DNA of 64,000 bases from Aquimarina algicola (lineage in GTDB: Bacteria; Bacteroidota; Bacteroidia; Flavobacteriales; Flavobacteriaceae): contig NZ_VFWZ01000002.1 in NCBI RefSeq assembly GCF_006443095.1, positions 1,488,001 through 1,552,000 on the forward strand, given 5' to 3'. Positions 8,103 through 16,260 of this stretch are shown piece after piece. Made by a program: the position numbers and the translations under genes. Positions within the stretch are counted from its first letter, which is position 1; each line of letters starts with the position of its first letter. Below the pieces are notes generated by a model. That model saw only the letters and a list, made by a program, of their open reading frames with translations, was not told where the DNA came from and searched no databases.

Positions 8103-9469
8103 TACTTTTCCAGTTTTTTAATTTTGTTGTAAAGTGTTTGCCTCGATATACCAAGTTGATTTGCTGCAGCGCTGTAGTTGCCATTATGCTTATCAAGGGC
8201 TCGATCGATCATTAATTTTTCCATCTCATCAAGTGTTTCAGGACCCTGATCCAAAGCTACTGTTGTAGCATTGCCTAATAAAAAATCTGCGGGTTTTAAT
8301 ACATTTCCCTCACTTAAAATCACAGCTCTTTCTACAGTGTGTTGTAGCTCACGTACATTACCCGGCCATCTATATCCTAATAATTTTTCTTGAGCAAAAT
8401 TGTTGATCCTCAGAGAAGGTTTGCCATACTTTGAAGCAAATTTTTTAAGGTAGAAATCGGCAAGAACCAAAATATCATTACCGCGTTCTCGCAAGGGGGG
8501 GATTTCTATATGTATAGTATTGATTCTATATAAAAGGTCTTCTCTAAAGATACCTTCGGCAACCATTTGATTAAGATTACAATTAGTAGCACAAACAAGA
8601 CGTATATCTACAGGTATAGTTTTATTAGACCCAACTCTTACAATCGTTCTGTTTTGTATGGCAGAAAGCAATTTTGCCTGAGTTTGTAGTGATAAGTTTC
8701 CGATCTCATCCAAAAATAAAGTTCCTTTATTTGCAGCTTCAAACTTACCGGCACGATCTTCTTTTGCATCGGTAAAAGCGCCTTTGCTATGCCCAAAAAG
8801 CTCACTTTCGAACAATGTTTCTGAGATAGATCCCATATCGACCCCAATAAATACTTCATCTTTTCGAGCAGACATTCGGTGTAATTCTCGGGCGATCAAT
8901 TCTTTTCCGGTTCCGTTTTCTCCGGTGATCAATACATTTACATCGGTTTTGGCAACTTTTCTTACCAGATTCAGAACAGCGGTCAAAGCTTTTGAGTTAC
9001 CGATAATAAAATTACCATCCTGATTAATTACCTGTTTAAGGTTACTTTCTTTTTGTTTGAGCTCTTGTACTTCTTTTCTGGATTTGCGCAGTAAATACGC
9101 CGATTTTATAGTGGCTAGTAATTTTTCATTCTTCCAGGGTTTTAATATAAAATCTGCTGCGCCTTCTTTTAGTGCTTTTACTGCAAGATCAACAGCTCCA
9201 TATGCTGTCATCATAATTACAGCAGTATTAGGAGTCTTTTTCTTTATTTCTCTTAACCAAAATAAACCTTCATTACCGGTATTTACACCAGCAGAAAAAT
9301 TCATATCAAGCATTACAACATCAAAATCTTTTAGATTCTGTATCGATGTGATTTGATTGGGATTAGATATGGTCTGTATATGCTTATACTCAAATTGTAA
9401 CAAAATTTCGAGAGCACTCAATAAACTTTTGTTGTCATCTATGATTAAAATTTTTCCTTCCTGCATCAT
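8102..9469 (-). CDS. Sigma-54-dependent NtrC-family response regulator
   Basis: A 455-residue transcription activator. The receiver domain (1-120) has the acidic pair Asp11/Asp12, phosphoacceptor Asp55 and Lys110. The AAA+ domain has Walker A GENGTGKE (183-190), the sigma-54 contact loop as GAFTDA (230-235, where the classical form is GAFTGA) and Walker B TLFLDEIG (250-257). A Fis-type HTH ends the protein (about 431-455). It works with RNA polymerase carrying RpoN. It is divergent from tolC, and the 218-base gap holds a candidate enhancer dyad and a -24/-12-like promoter, so activation of the exporter operon is the natural inference. Confidence 0.95.
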   Translation of the reverse strand: MMQEGKILIIDDNKSLLSALEILLQFEYKHIQTISNPNQITSIQNLKDFDVVMLDMNFSAGVNTGNEGLFWLREIKKKTPNTAVIMMTAYGAVDLAVKALKEGAADFILKPWKNEKLLATIKSAYLLRKSRKEVQELKQKESNLKQVINQDGNFIIGNSKALTAVLNLVRKVAKTDVNVLITGENGTGKELIARELHRMSARKDEVFIGVDMGSISETLFESELFGHSKGAFTDAKEDRAGKFEAANKGTLFLDEIGNLSLQTQAKLLSAIQNRTIVRVGSNKTIPVDIRLVCATNCNLNQMVAEGIFREDLLYRINTIHIEIPPLRERGNDILVLADFYLKKFASKYGKPSLRINNFAQEKLLGYRWPGNVRELQHTVERAVILSEGNVLKPADFLLGNATTVALDQGPETLDEMEKLMIDRALDKHNGNYSAAANQLGISRQTLYNKIKKLEK

Positions 9470-9525
9470 ATATGATTTACGATATACGATAAAACTACAA
9501 ATTAGAAAGAGTACAAAAAAAAAGG

Positions 9526-9564
9526 TGTAAAATTTTTTGACACTATTTGTATAAAAATTTTACA
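9526..9564. promoter_or_regulatory. Candidate enhancer (UAS) dyad for the sigma-54 activator
   Basis: TGTAAAATTTTT (9526-9537) and its exact reverse complement AAAAATTTTACA (9553-9564) form a 12-bp dyad with a 15-base spacer. Its centre lies about 110 bases before the start point expected from the sigma-54-like box, a typical enhancer distance for NtrC-type activators with Fis HTH domains. The site is A/T-rich, so chance is possible. Confidence 0.45.
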
Positions 9565-9627
9565 TTTTATTTTTCTTCTTTCAAGTGGAATCGTTTTAAA
9601 ATATTGATTTTCAAACATTTATGTTTT

Positions 9628-9643
9628 TTGGCACGGCATTAGT
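9628..9643 (+). promoter_or_regulatory. Sigma-54-like -24/-12 promoter before tolC
   Basis: TTGGCACGGCATTAGT matches the -24 half of the RpoN consensus (TTGGCACG) fully. The -12 half is weaker: GT at 9642-9643 stands where GC is expected, with the right 10-base spacing from the GG at 9630-9631. The predicted start point is near 9655, about 33 bases before the tolC ATG. The neighbouring gene encodes a sigma-54 activator, which supports the call. Confidence 0.5.
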
Positions 9644-9687
9644 TTATAGTCTGGCATCAAATTATTTTATCAATCATTAGCGAACAG

Positions 9688-11046
9688 ATGAATCACAATA
9701 AAAACATAATAATTTTTCTCTTGATTTTAGTAGTCAATACAATACATGCTCAAAAATCATGGTCTCTAGATGACTGTATTGCTTATGCGATACATCATAA
9801 TCTTGAGTTAAAGAATTTTACGTATAGTCAAGATGAGAATCAAGAAACGTATCGACAATCTGTAAGAAGTTTATTGCCAAGTATAGACGCAGATGCAGAT
9901 TATGTAAAAAACTTTGGACGATCTCCAAACCCTAATACCAATGTCTTTGAAAACACCGAGTTTATTTCTAGTGACTATGGGTTGAATGCAGAGATTGATT
10001 TGTTTCAAGGATTTCAGAAAATGAACACGATAAAGGCGTCAAAGTTTTTATACAAAGCCTCGAACGAAGAAACACTTCATCAAAAATATATGTTGGCTTT
10101 CAGAGTAATGTCTGCTTTTTATGATATACAGTTTATGGAAGGGCTATTGGCAATTTCTAAAACACAAAAAGAGATTTCTCAAAACAATTACGATATGGTA
10201 AAAAGGCAAATAGAACTTGGTCAAATGGCAAAAGCAGACTTATACCAGGCAGAATCTGCATTGATTACAGACAAATTATCGGTAACTCAAAGTGAAAATA
10301 ATGTTACAGGGGCAAAGCTTAGGTTAATGCAAGAAATGAATTTGACAGAAGAATCTTCGATTTCTATCGTAACGACTCCAACAAAACCAATAGAAGAAGT
10401 ACATATTGAGATCAAGAATGAAGATTCTATCTATAATAAAGCAAAGGATTTTGTACCAATTCTAAAAGCTCAAGAACTTAGGGTAGAAGCGGCCAAAAAA
10501 CAATTGGCAGCTGTAAAAGGAAACCTGTACCCTTCTTTAACGCTTTTTGGAAGAATCAGATCTAGATTTGTAGATAATGCTCTAATTGAAGGAACAGATG
10601 AAACAGTATCTTTTAGAACACAATTAAAGGACAACACAGGTCAGGTAGTAGGACTTTCACTCAGAGTACCTATTAGTAATGGTTGGTCAAATAGATCAAG
10701 GGTTAAGCAACAAAAAATAGCAAAAATGCGTGCAGAGAATACTTACGAGATTCAAAAACAAGAAATGTATCAACTTATACAACAACTTGTACAAGAAGGC
10801 AAAGCATTAAAAACAGAATATCAGCAAAGCTATCAAAGAATGGAAGCACAAGAACTAACGTTTGAAATTGCTCAAAAAAGATATGAAAAAGGATTAATCA
10901 ACGCAATAGAATTAAATCAGTCAAAAAATCTTTTTGCAACATCACAAAATGAAAATTTGCAAGTGCAATTAAGATTAAAAGTAAACGAAAGTACATTAGA
11001 TTTTTATCAAGGGTTACCAGTATTTAACATAGACAAAGCACAATAA
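9688..11046 (+). CDS. TolC-family outer-membrane efflux protein
   Basis: A 452-residue outer-membrane factor with a signal peptide (hydrophobic 6-20, cleavage after HAQ at 22). It has the two repeated coiled-coil halves of TolC proteins: WSLDDCIAYAIHHNLEL at the start and repeated long amphipathic helices with QAES and ELNQSKN motifs at the ends of the halves. It would form the trimeric channel that takes substrate out of the cell. First gene of the exporter operon, 1 base before the HlyD gene and behind the sigma-54-like promoter. Confidence 0.93.
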   Translation: MNHNKNIIIFLLILVVNTIHAQKSWSLDDCIAYAIHHNLELKNFTYSQDENQETYRQSVRSLLPSIDADADYVKNFGRSPNPNTNVFENTEFISSDYGLNAEIDLFQGFQKMNTIKASKFLYKASNEETLHQKYMLAFRVMSAFYDIQFMEGLLAISKTQKEISQNNYDMVKRQIELGQMAKADLYQAESALITDKLSVTQSENNVTGAKLRLMQEMNLTEESSISIVTTPTKPIEEVHIEIKNEDSIYNKAKDFVPILKAQELRVEAAKKQLAAVKGNLYPSLTLFGRIRSRFVDNALIEGTDETVSFRTQLKDNTGQVVGLSLRVPISNGWSNRSRVKQQKIAKMRAENTYEIQKQEMYQLIQQLVQEGKALKTEYQQSYQRMEAQELTFEIAQKRYEKGLINAIELNQSKNLFATSQNENLQVQLRLKVNESTLDFYQGLPVFNIDKAQ

Positions 11047-11047
11047 G

Positions 11048-12298
11048 ATGGATATTAAAATAGAAAAGAAAAAAGGAGTAAGACCTAAACATTTTGGGTA
11101 TATCGTAATAGGTTTGGTAGTATTTTTTGTAGGGTGGAAAATGGTTTTTGGAAAATCAGCTTCTACATTTAGAACCGAAAAAGAAAAATTATCGATTGCA
11201 GAAGTATCTTTTGGAAAATTTGACGATTATATTACAATAAACGGTGCTGTCGCTCCAATAAGTACCATCTATATGGACGCTTATGAAGGAGGTAGAGTTA
11301 CAGAAAAACTTATAGAAGAAGGAGCAACAGTAAAAAAGGGAGATATTATCCTTAAACTCGAAAACAGAGCGCTGTATGAGCAAATTTTAGCCAGCGAAAA
11401 TAATCTGGCACTCAAACAAAATGACTTAAGGTCTACCAAACTTACATTCGATGCAAGACAAGTAGAAGGAAGAAAAGACCTTGTAAGTGCTAGATATGAT
11501 TTGCAAAGACTTAAAAGAAATTATGAGCAAAACAAATCTCTGTATGAAGAAGAATTGATTTCTAAAGAAGATTATTTGGTTGCCAAAGAAAATTACGAAC
11601 TTTCTCAAAAACAATTTGATATCATCAAAGTTCAGACAGAGCAAGATAGTGCTTTGCGTAACACCTCTTTGAGTGAGTTGGATACCGATCTTGCCAGAAT
11701 GAAAAAAACATTGTCTATGGTATATGAGCGTATTGATCACCTAAATGTAAGAGCTCCAGCCGATGGACAATTAGGATTTTTGGATGCAGAAATAGGGCAG
11801 AATATACGACAAGGGCAACGCATAGGTCAGGTAAATGTACTTACAGATTATAAAATAGAAGCAGAAATCGACGAACATTATATCGATCGTGTAAAAAGAG
11901 ATCTAACTGCAGTATTAGAACGTAATGGGAAAGAATATAAATTACGTCTTCGTAAAGTATATCCAGAAGTACGTAATGGTAAATTTAAAGTAGACTTAGT
12001 ATTTCTTGACCAGAAACCAGAAACCATAAGAAGTGGACAAAGCTATAATATCAAGCTACAATTAGGACAATCTAATGATGCTTTATTATTACCTAGAGGA
12101 AGCTTTTTTCAAAGCACAGGAGGGCAGTGGATATTTGTCTTAGACGCTTCCGGAGAAACTGCTTGGAGAAGATCAATTAGGATTGGGAAACAAAATTCGA
12201 GATATTATGAACTATTAGAAGGGTTAGAAGCTGGAGAAAAAGTAATAACTTCAAATTATGATAGCTTCGGAGAAGCCGAGAGAATAGTTTTAAAATAA
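11048..12298 (+). CDS. HlyD/MacA-type periplasmic adaptor
   Basis: A 416-residue membrane fusion protein. One N-terminal membrane anchor (about 17-34) is followed by a first lipoyl half (VTEKLIEEGATVKKGDIILKL region), a long alpha-helical hairpin (about 105-225), the second lipoyl half (NVRAPADGQLG), a beta-barrel and a membrane-proximal domain. It would bridge the inner-membrane permease and TolC. The order TolC-adaptor-ATPase-permease is that of MacAB-TolC-like exporters. One adaptor serves ten permeases in this operon. Confidence 0.93.
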   Translation: MDIKIEKKKGVRPKHFGYIVIGLVVFFVGWKMVFGKSASTFRTEKEKLSIAEVSFGKFDDYITINGAVAPISTIYMDAYEGGRVTEKLIEEGATVKKGDIILKLENRALYEQILASENNLALKQNDLRSTKLTFDARQVEGRKDLVSARYDLQRLKRNYEQNKSLYEEELISKEDYLVAKENYELSQKQFDIIKVQTEQDSALRNTSLSELDTDLARMKKTLSMVYERIDHLNVRAPADGQLGFLDAEIGQNIRQGQRIGQVNVLTDYKIEAEIDEHYIDRVKRDLTAVLERNGKEYKLRLRKVYPEVRNGKFKVDLVFLDQKPETIRSGQSYNIKLQLGQSNDALLLPRGSFFQSTGGQWIFVLDASGETAWRRSIRIGKQNSRYYELLEGLEAGEKVITSNYDSFGEAERIVLK

Positions 12299-12323
12299 AA
12301 TAATAAAAGAAAACAATCAAAAA

Positions 12324-13022
12324 ATGATACAGATACAAAATTTGAAAAAGAGTTTTAGAACAGAAGAAGTAGAAACTCTTGCCTTAAATAGTGTAAACCT
12401 TAAAGTAGAAACAGGAGAATTTGTTGCTATCATGGGGCCTTCAGGATGTGGTAAATCTACTTTGTTGAATATTATTGGGATGCTTGATAACCCAACAGAT
12501 GGTGCTTACTTTTTTAATGGAGAAGAAGTAGGCGGGCTTAAAGAAAACCAAAGAACCAAAATCAGAAAAGGAAATTTGGGATTTGTTTTTCAGAGTTTTA
12601 ACCTTATTGATGAACTAACGGTTTATGAAAATGTAGAACTTCCTCTTATTTATCTTAATATGAAAAAGAGTGAACGTCAGCAAAAAGTAAAAGAAGTGTT
12701 AGAACGTATGAAGATAGCACATCGAGAAAAACATTTCCCACAACAATTATCAGGAGGTCAGCAACAAAGAGTAGCAATAGCAAGGGCAGTAGTAACCAAT
12801 GCAAAACTAATCCTTGCTGATGAACCGACAGGTAATCTTGATTCTAAAAATGGTATAGAAGTAATGAACTTACTTACAGAACTTAATCAAGAAGGGACAA
12901 CCATCATAATGGTAACACACTCAGATAGAGATTCGCATTATGCTCATAGAGTAATCAACTTATTCGATGGTCAAATCGTAACAGAAAGCCAAAACAAACC
13001 TTTTGAAGTTAATGCACAATAA
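12324..13022 (+). CDS. ABC exporter ATPase (MacB/LolD type), first copy
   Basis: A 232-residue cytosolic nucleotide-binding protein. All motifs are intact: Walker A GPSGCGKST (38-46), signature LSGGQQQRVAIARA, Walker B LILADEP, D-loop GNLDS and switch His in VTHSD. It falls in the MacB/LolD branch, which powers MacB/FtsX-type permeases. The C-terminus runs about 12 residues past that of the second ATPase at 38123. It follows the adaptor gene by 25 bases. Confidence 0.95.
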   Translation: MIQIQNLKKSFRTEEVETLALNSVNLKVETGEFVAIMGPSGCGKSTLLNIIGMLDNPTDGAYFFNGEEVGGLKENQRTKIRKGNLGFVFQSFNLIDELTVYENVELPLIYLNMKKSERQQKVKEVLERMKIAHREKHFPQQLSGGQQQRVAIARAVVTNAKLILADEPTGNLDSKNGIEVMNLLTELNQEGTTIIMVTHSDRDSHYAHRVINLFDGQIVTESQNKPFEVNAQ

Positions 13023-13057
13023 AATAAACTCAATTCAATCATAAAACAATAGCAGTC

Positions 13058-13810
13058 ATGACAAAAATATCTCTATATCTCGTTTCAATAATTATATCAC
13101 TAATCACATATGTATCTGGTTTTTGCCAGTCAAAAACTATAGAAGTAAATGATTTTAATAAAGTGATTGTAAGCCCTCATATTCAGGTAACTTTCAAAGA
13201 AGGCGATAAAGAAGCTGTTACCATAGAAAGTGCACGCCTTCCTGAAGATAAAATCAATATCAAAGTAGTAGGAAAAACATTGAGAATATATCTTGATGGT
13301 GCTAAAATGGTTACTAAAAACGAAAAAATTAAAGAAAATGGATGGAAACGTAAACAATCAATATACAAAGGAACACAAGTTGTCGCAACAGTTACATATA
13401 AGAATCTTAAGGAACTTTCCGTACGAGGTGAAGAAATAATAGCTTGTGAAAGCAAGATTACACAACAGGATTTTAAATTAAAAATGTACGGAGAATGCAA
13501 AGTAACGCTTAACGCACTAGAGGTTAACATGTTCGATACAAATATGTATGGTGAGGGGTATCTGGAAATCAAAGAAGGCATGGCAAGCAAACAAAAATAT
13601 ACCGTGTATGGCGAGGGCGAAGTAAATACCCTTAATATGAGCAACGAAAACACAAAAATCACTGCCTATGGAGAAGGTAATTTTAGAATAAAAGTATCAG
13701 ATCAGTTAAAAGTGACCGCTTTTGGAGAAGCTACTGTAGCGTATAATGGAAACCCATCAATAAGTAGAGGAATCGTAATTGGAGAAGCTACCATCCAAAA
13801 AATGGATTAA
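13058..13810 (+). CDS. Secreted head-GIN-domain (DUF2807) protein
   Basis: A 250-residue exported protein: signal peptide to about residue 23 (SGFCQS), then a GIN/DUF2807 domain. The start VNDFNKVIVSPHIQVTFKEGD is typical of the family. The second half holds a run of evenly placed turns: KMYGEC, NMYGEG, TVYGEG, TAYGEG, TAFGEA and VIGEA, about 17-24 residues apart, which fits a parallel beta-helix. The function is unknown; members are described as putative adhesin-like proteins. It is embedded between the ATPase and the first permease, so it may be an accessory or cargo of the exporter. Confidence 0.85.
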   Translation: MTKISLYLVSIIISLITYVSGFCQSKTIEVNDFNKVIVSPHIQVTFKEGDKEAVTIESARLPEDKINIKVVGKTLRIYLDGAKMVTKNEKIKENGWKRKQSIYKGTQVVATVTYKNLKELSVRGEEIIACESKITQQDFKLKMYGECKVTLNALEVNMFDTNMYGEGYLEIKEGMASKQKYTVYGEGEVNTLNMSNENTKITAYGEGNFRIKVSDQLKVTAFGEATVAYNGNPSISRGIVIGEATIQKMD

Positions 13811-13860
13811 TACTTTTTTATCGCAAACCCATATTCATCAAATCAAAAAAACGAACAGTT

Positions 13861-16236
13861 ATGTTTAAAAATTATATCAAGATCGCATGGAGAAACCTAT
13901 TGAAAAACAAAGTTTTTTCTATGATCAACATTTTTGGGTTGGCTATAGGTATTACGTGTGCAAGCCTTATCTTTCTTTGGGTTGAAGATGAATTAAATTT
14001 TAATAGCGTATTCGAAAAAGAAGATCAAGTATACTACGTGCCTACTAATCAAAGGTATGAAGGAGAATGGCGTACATTTTTTAGATCTACACCCGGACCT
14101 TTGGCAGAAGATATGAAAAATGAGATTCCTGGGATTATTAGATCAGTTAGAACAACTAAAAGTGAATTCTTATTTAAGGTAAACGAAAATTCTATAACCA
14201 AAACCGGGAGACATGCCGATCACGATATTTTTGAAATATTTGGACTATCTTTTATAGAAGGTAATGCACAAGAAGCATTTGCAAATCCAGAAGCCATAGT
14301 CTTAAGCAGAAAAACAGCAGATCAACTTTTTGGAGAAAACACAAAAGCCTTAGGTAAAGTCATTAAAGTTAATAACCTAGACAATTATGTAGTTACCGGG
14401 GTTATCGAAAACTTACCAGAAAATGTTACTTATACTTTTGATTGGATCGCTCCTTTTGAAAGGTATGCAATAGGAAAAGAATGGATGACAGAATACGGCA
14501 GTAATTTTGCAGACACCTTTGTAGAGCTTTCGCCAGAAGCAGATTTTGGAACAGTAGATGCCAAAGTACGCCAAATCATGCAAGAAAAAGATGAAGGAAA
14601 TGATACCTATGCCTTCTTACATTCAATGAAAGATTGGCATTTACGAGATAATTTTGAAGGAGGCAAGCGTGTCGGAGGACGTATCCTGTATGTTCGTTTA
14701 TTTTCGATCATAGCGTTTATTATCTTATTAATTGCCTGTATTAACTTCATGAACTTGGCTACTGCGCGAAGCGAAAAAAGAGCAAATGAGGTAGGCGTTC
14801 GTAAAGCATTAGGTTCTGGTAGGAAAAAAATAATAGTTCAGTTCATTTTTGAAGCTTTATTAATGACAACAATGGCAACAGGAGTGAGTATTATTTTCCT
14901 ATTGATATTGCTGCCACATTTTAATATTCTAATCGAGAAAAATTTAACCTTAGGGATATTAGAACCTCTCCATATAGGGTTTTTATTTGTAATTACCATA
15001 GTCTGTGGTTTCCTTGCAGGGGTATATCCCGCTTTTTACCTGTCTTCATTTAAACCGCTAGAAGTACTAAAAGGGATAAAAGTAACACATGGTGGCGCAT
15101 CTTTAATTCGAAAAGGATTGGTTATTGGTCAGTTTACGGTTTCGATTGTGTTTATTATCAGTACTATTTTAGTATATCAGCAAATCCAACATGTAAAAAG
15201 CCGAAGCCTAGGCTATGATAAAGAAAACCTGATCACAATGCGAGTTAAAGGAGATATGGTAAAAAACTTTACTGCAATCAAACACGATATGATCAATTCG
15301 GGGATGATTACCAATGTAGCATTAAATAGTTATGAAACTTTATCTGCTGGTAATAATGGGTCCGGAGTTCACTGGGATGGGATTGATCCAGAAAGTGATT
15401 TATTAGTCTCATACAGATACATAACCCCAGAGTTTTTATCAACGGCAGGAATGGAAATTATAAATGGTCGTGACTTTTATACAAACTCATTAGCCGACAC
15501 TACCAAAGTAGTCATTACAAAATCTCTCGCTCAACTCATAGATCAAAATAATGTAGTTGGAAAAATGATTGGATCCAGAGGTAAGCAAAGAGAGATTATT
15601 GGGGTGATAAACGATTATGTATATGGTGATATGTATGGAACCAGTGATCCTGTAATTTTCTTTTTCGACCCTGAGCAAGAAAATAAGAGGTTCAGCTACA
15701 GAAATATGTATGTAAAATCAAAGTCCGGAGCAGATATTACTCAAGTACTCTTAACAATGAAAGATATTATGTATAGACATAATCCGGCTTTTCCTTTTGA
15801 GTATAGTTTTGTGGATGATTCTTTTCATTCAAAATTCAAAAGTGAAATGTTGGTAGGAAAACTATCCAGAGTCTTTGCCATACTTGCAATCATTTTATCC
15901 TGTCTCGGTTTATTTGGTTTAGCAGCATATACTGCCGAGCAGCGCAATAAAGAGATAGGAATACGAAAAGTATTAGGAGCGAGTGTATTTGGAGTAGTTC
16001 GATTACTGTCAAAAGAATTTATTCGACTGGTTTTTCTGGCAATTCTCATTGCAATACCTCTAGCATGGTTGATGATGCAATATTGGTTAGAAAACTTTGC
16101 GTATCGAATTGAGATAAATTGGACAATCTTTTTACTAGCCGGTGTAATTGCAATTGGTATTGCTTTGATTACCGTAAGTTTTCAAGCAATAAAAGCAGCA
16201 ACATCAAATCCTGTAGATAGTTTACGCACAGAATAA
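13861..16236 (+). CDS. MacB/FtsX-type ABC permease 1 of 10
   Basis: A 791-residue inner-membrane permease. Membrane segments lie near residues 20-41, 280-302, 330-355, 372-398, 419-440, 670-690, 720-742 and 755-778, a 1+3+1+3 pattern: two MacB units fused. Periplasmic MacB_PCD-like domains fill 45-275 and 445-665. Cytosolic coupling motifs are RANEVGVRKALG (near 305-318) and NKEIGIRKVLGAS (near 695-710). The sequence before segment 6 is FVDDSFHSKF, a variant of the array-wide F-x-D-x-x-F box. It should export with the TolC/HlyD pair and the operon ATPases. Ends in the shared NPVDSLRTE. 50 bases after the GIN gene. Confidence 0.93.
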   Translation: MFKNYIKIAWRNLLKNKVFSMINIFGLAIGITCASLIFLWVEDELNFNSVFEKEDQVYYVPTNQRYEGEWRTFFRSTPGPLAEDMKNEIPGIIRSVRTTKSEFLFKVNENSITKTGRHADHDIFEIFGLSFIEGNAQEAFANPEAIVLSRKTADQLFGENTKALGKVIKVNNLDNYVVTGVIENLPENVTYTFDWIAPFERYAIGKEWMTEYGSNFADTFVELSPEADFGTVDAKVRQIMQEKDEGNDTYAFLHSMKDWHLRDNFEGGKRVGGRILYVRLFSIIAFIILLIACINFMNLATARSEKRANEVGVRKALGSGRKKIIVQFIFEALLMTTMATGVSIIFLLILLPHFNILIEKNLTLGILEPLHIGFLFVITIVCGFLAGVYPAFYLSSFKPLEVLKGIKVTHGGASLIRKGLVIGQFTVSIVFIISTILVYQQIQHVKSRSLGYDKENLITMRVKGDMVKNFTAIKHDMINSGMITNVALNSYETLSAGNNGSGVHWDGIDPESDLLVSYRYITPEFLSTAGMEIINGRDFYTNSLADTTKVVITKSLAQLIDQNNVVGKMIGSRGKQREIIGVINDYVYGDMYGTSDPVIFFFDPEQENKRFSYRNMYVKSKSGADITQVLLTMKDIMYRHNPAFPFEYSFVDDSFHSKFKSEMLVGKLSRVFAILAIILSCLGLFGLAAYTAEQRNKEIGIRKVLGASVFGVVRLLSKEFIRLVFLAILIAIPLAWLMMQYWLENFAYRIEINWTIFLLAGVIAIGIALITVSFQAIKAATSNPVDSLRTE

Positions 16237-16260
16237 ATCATTATCAAAAAACAAATTGTT

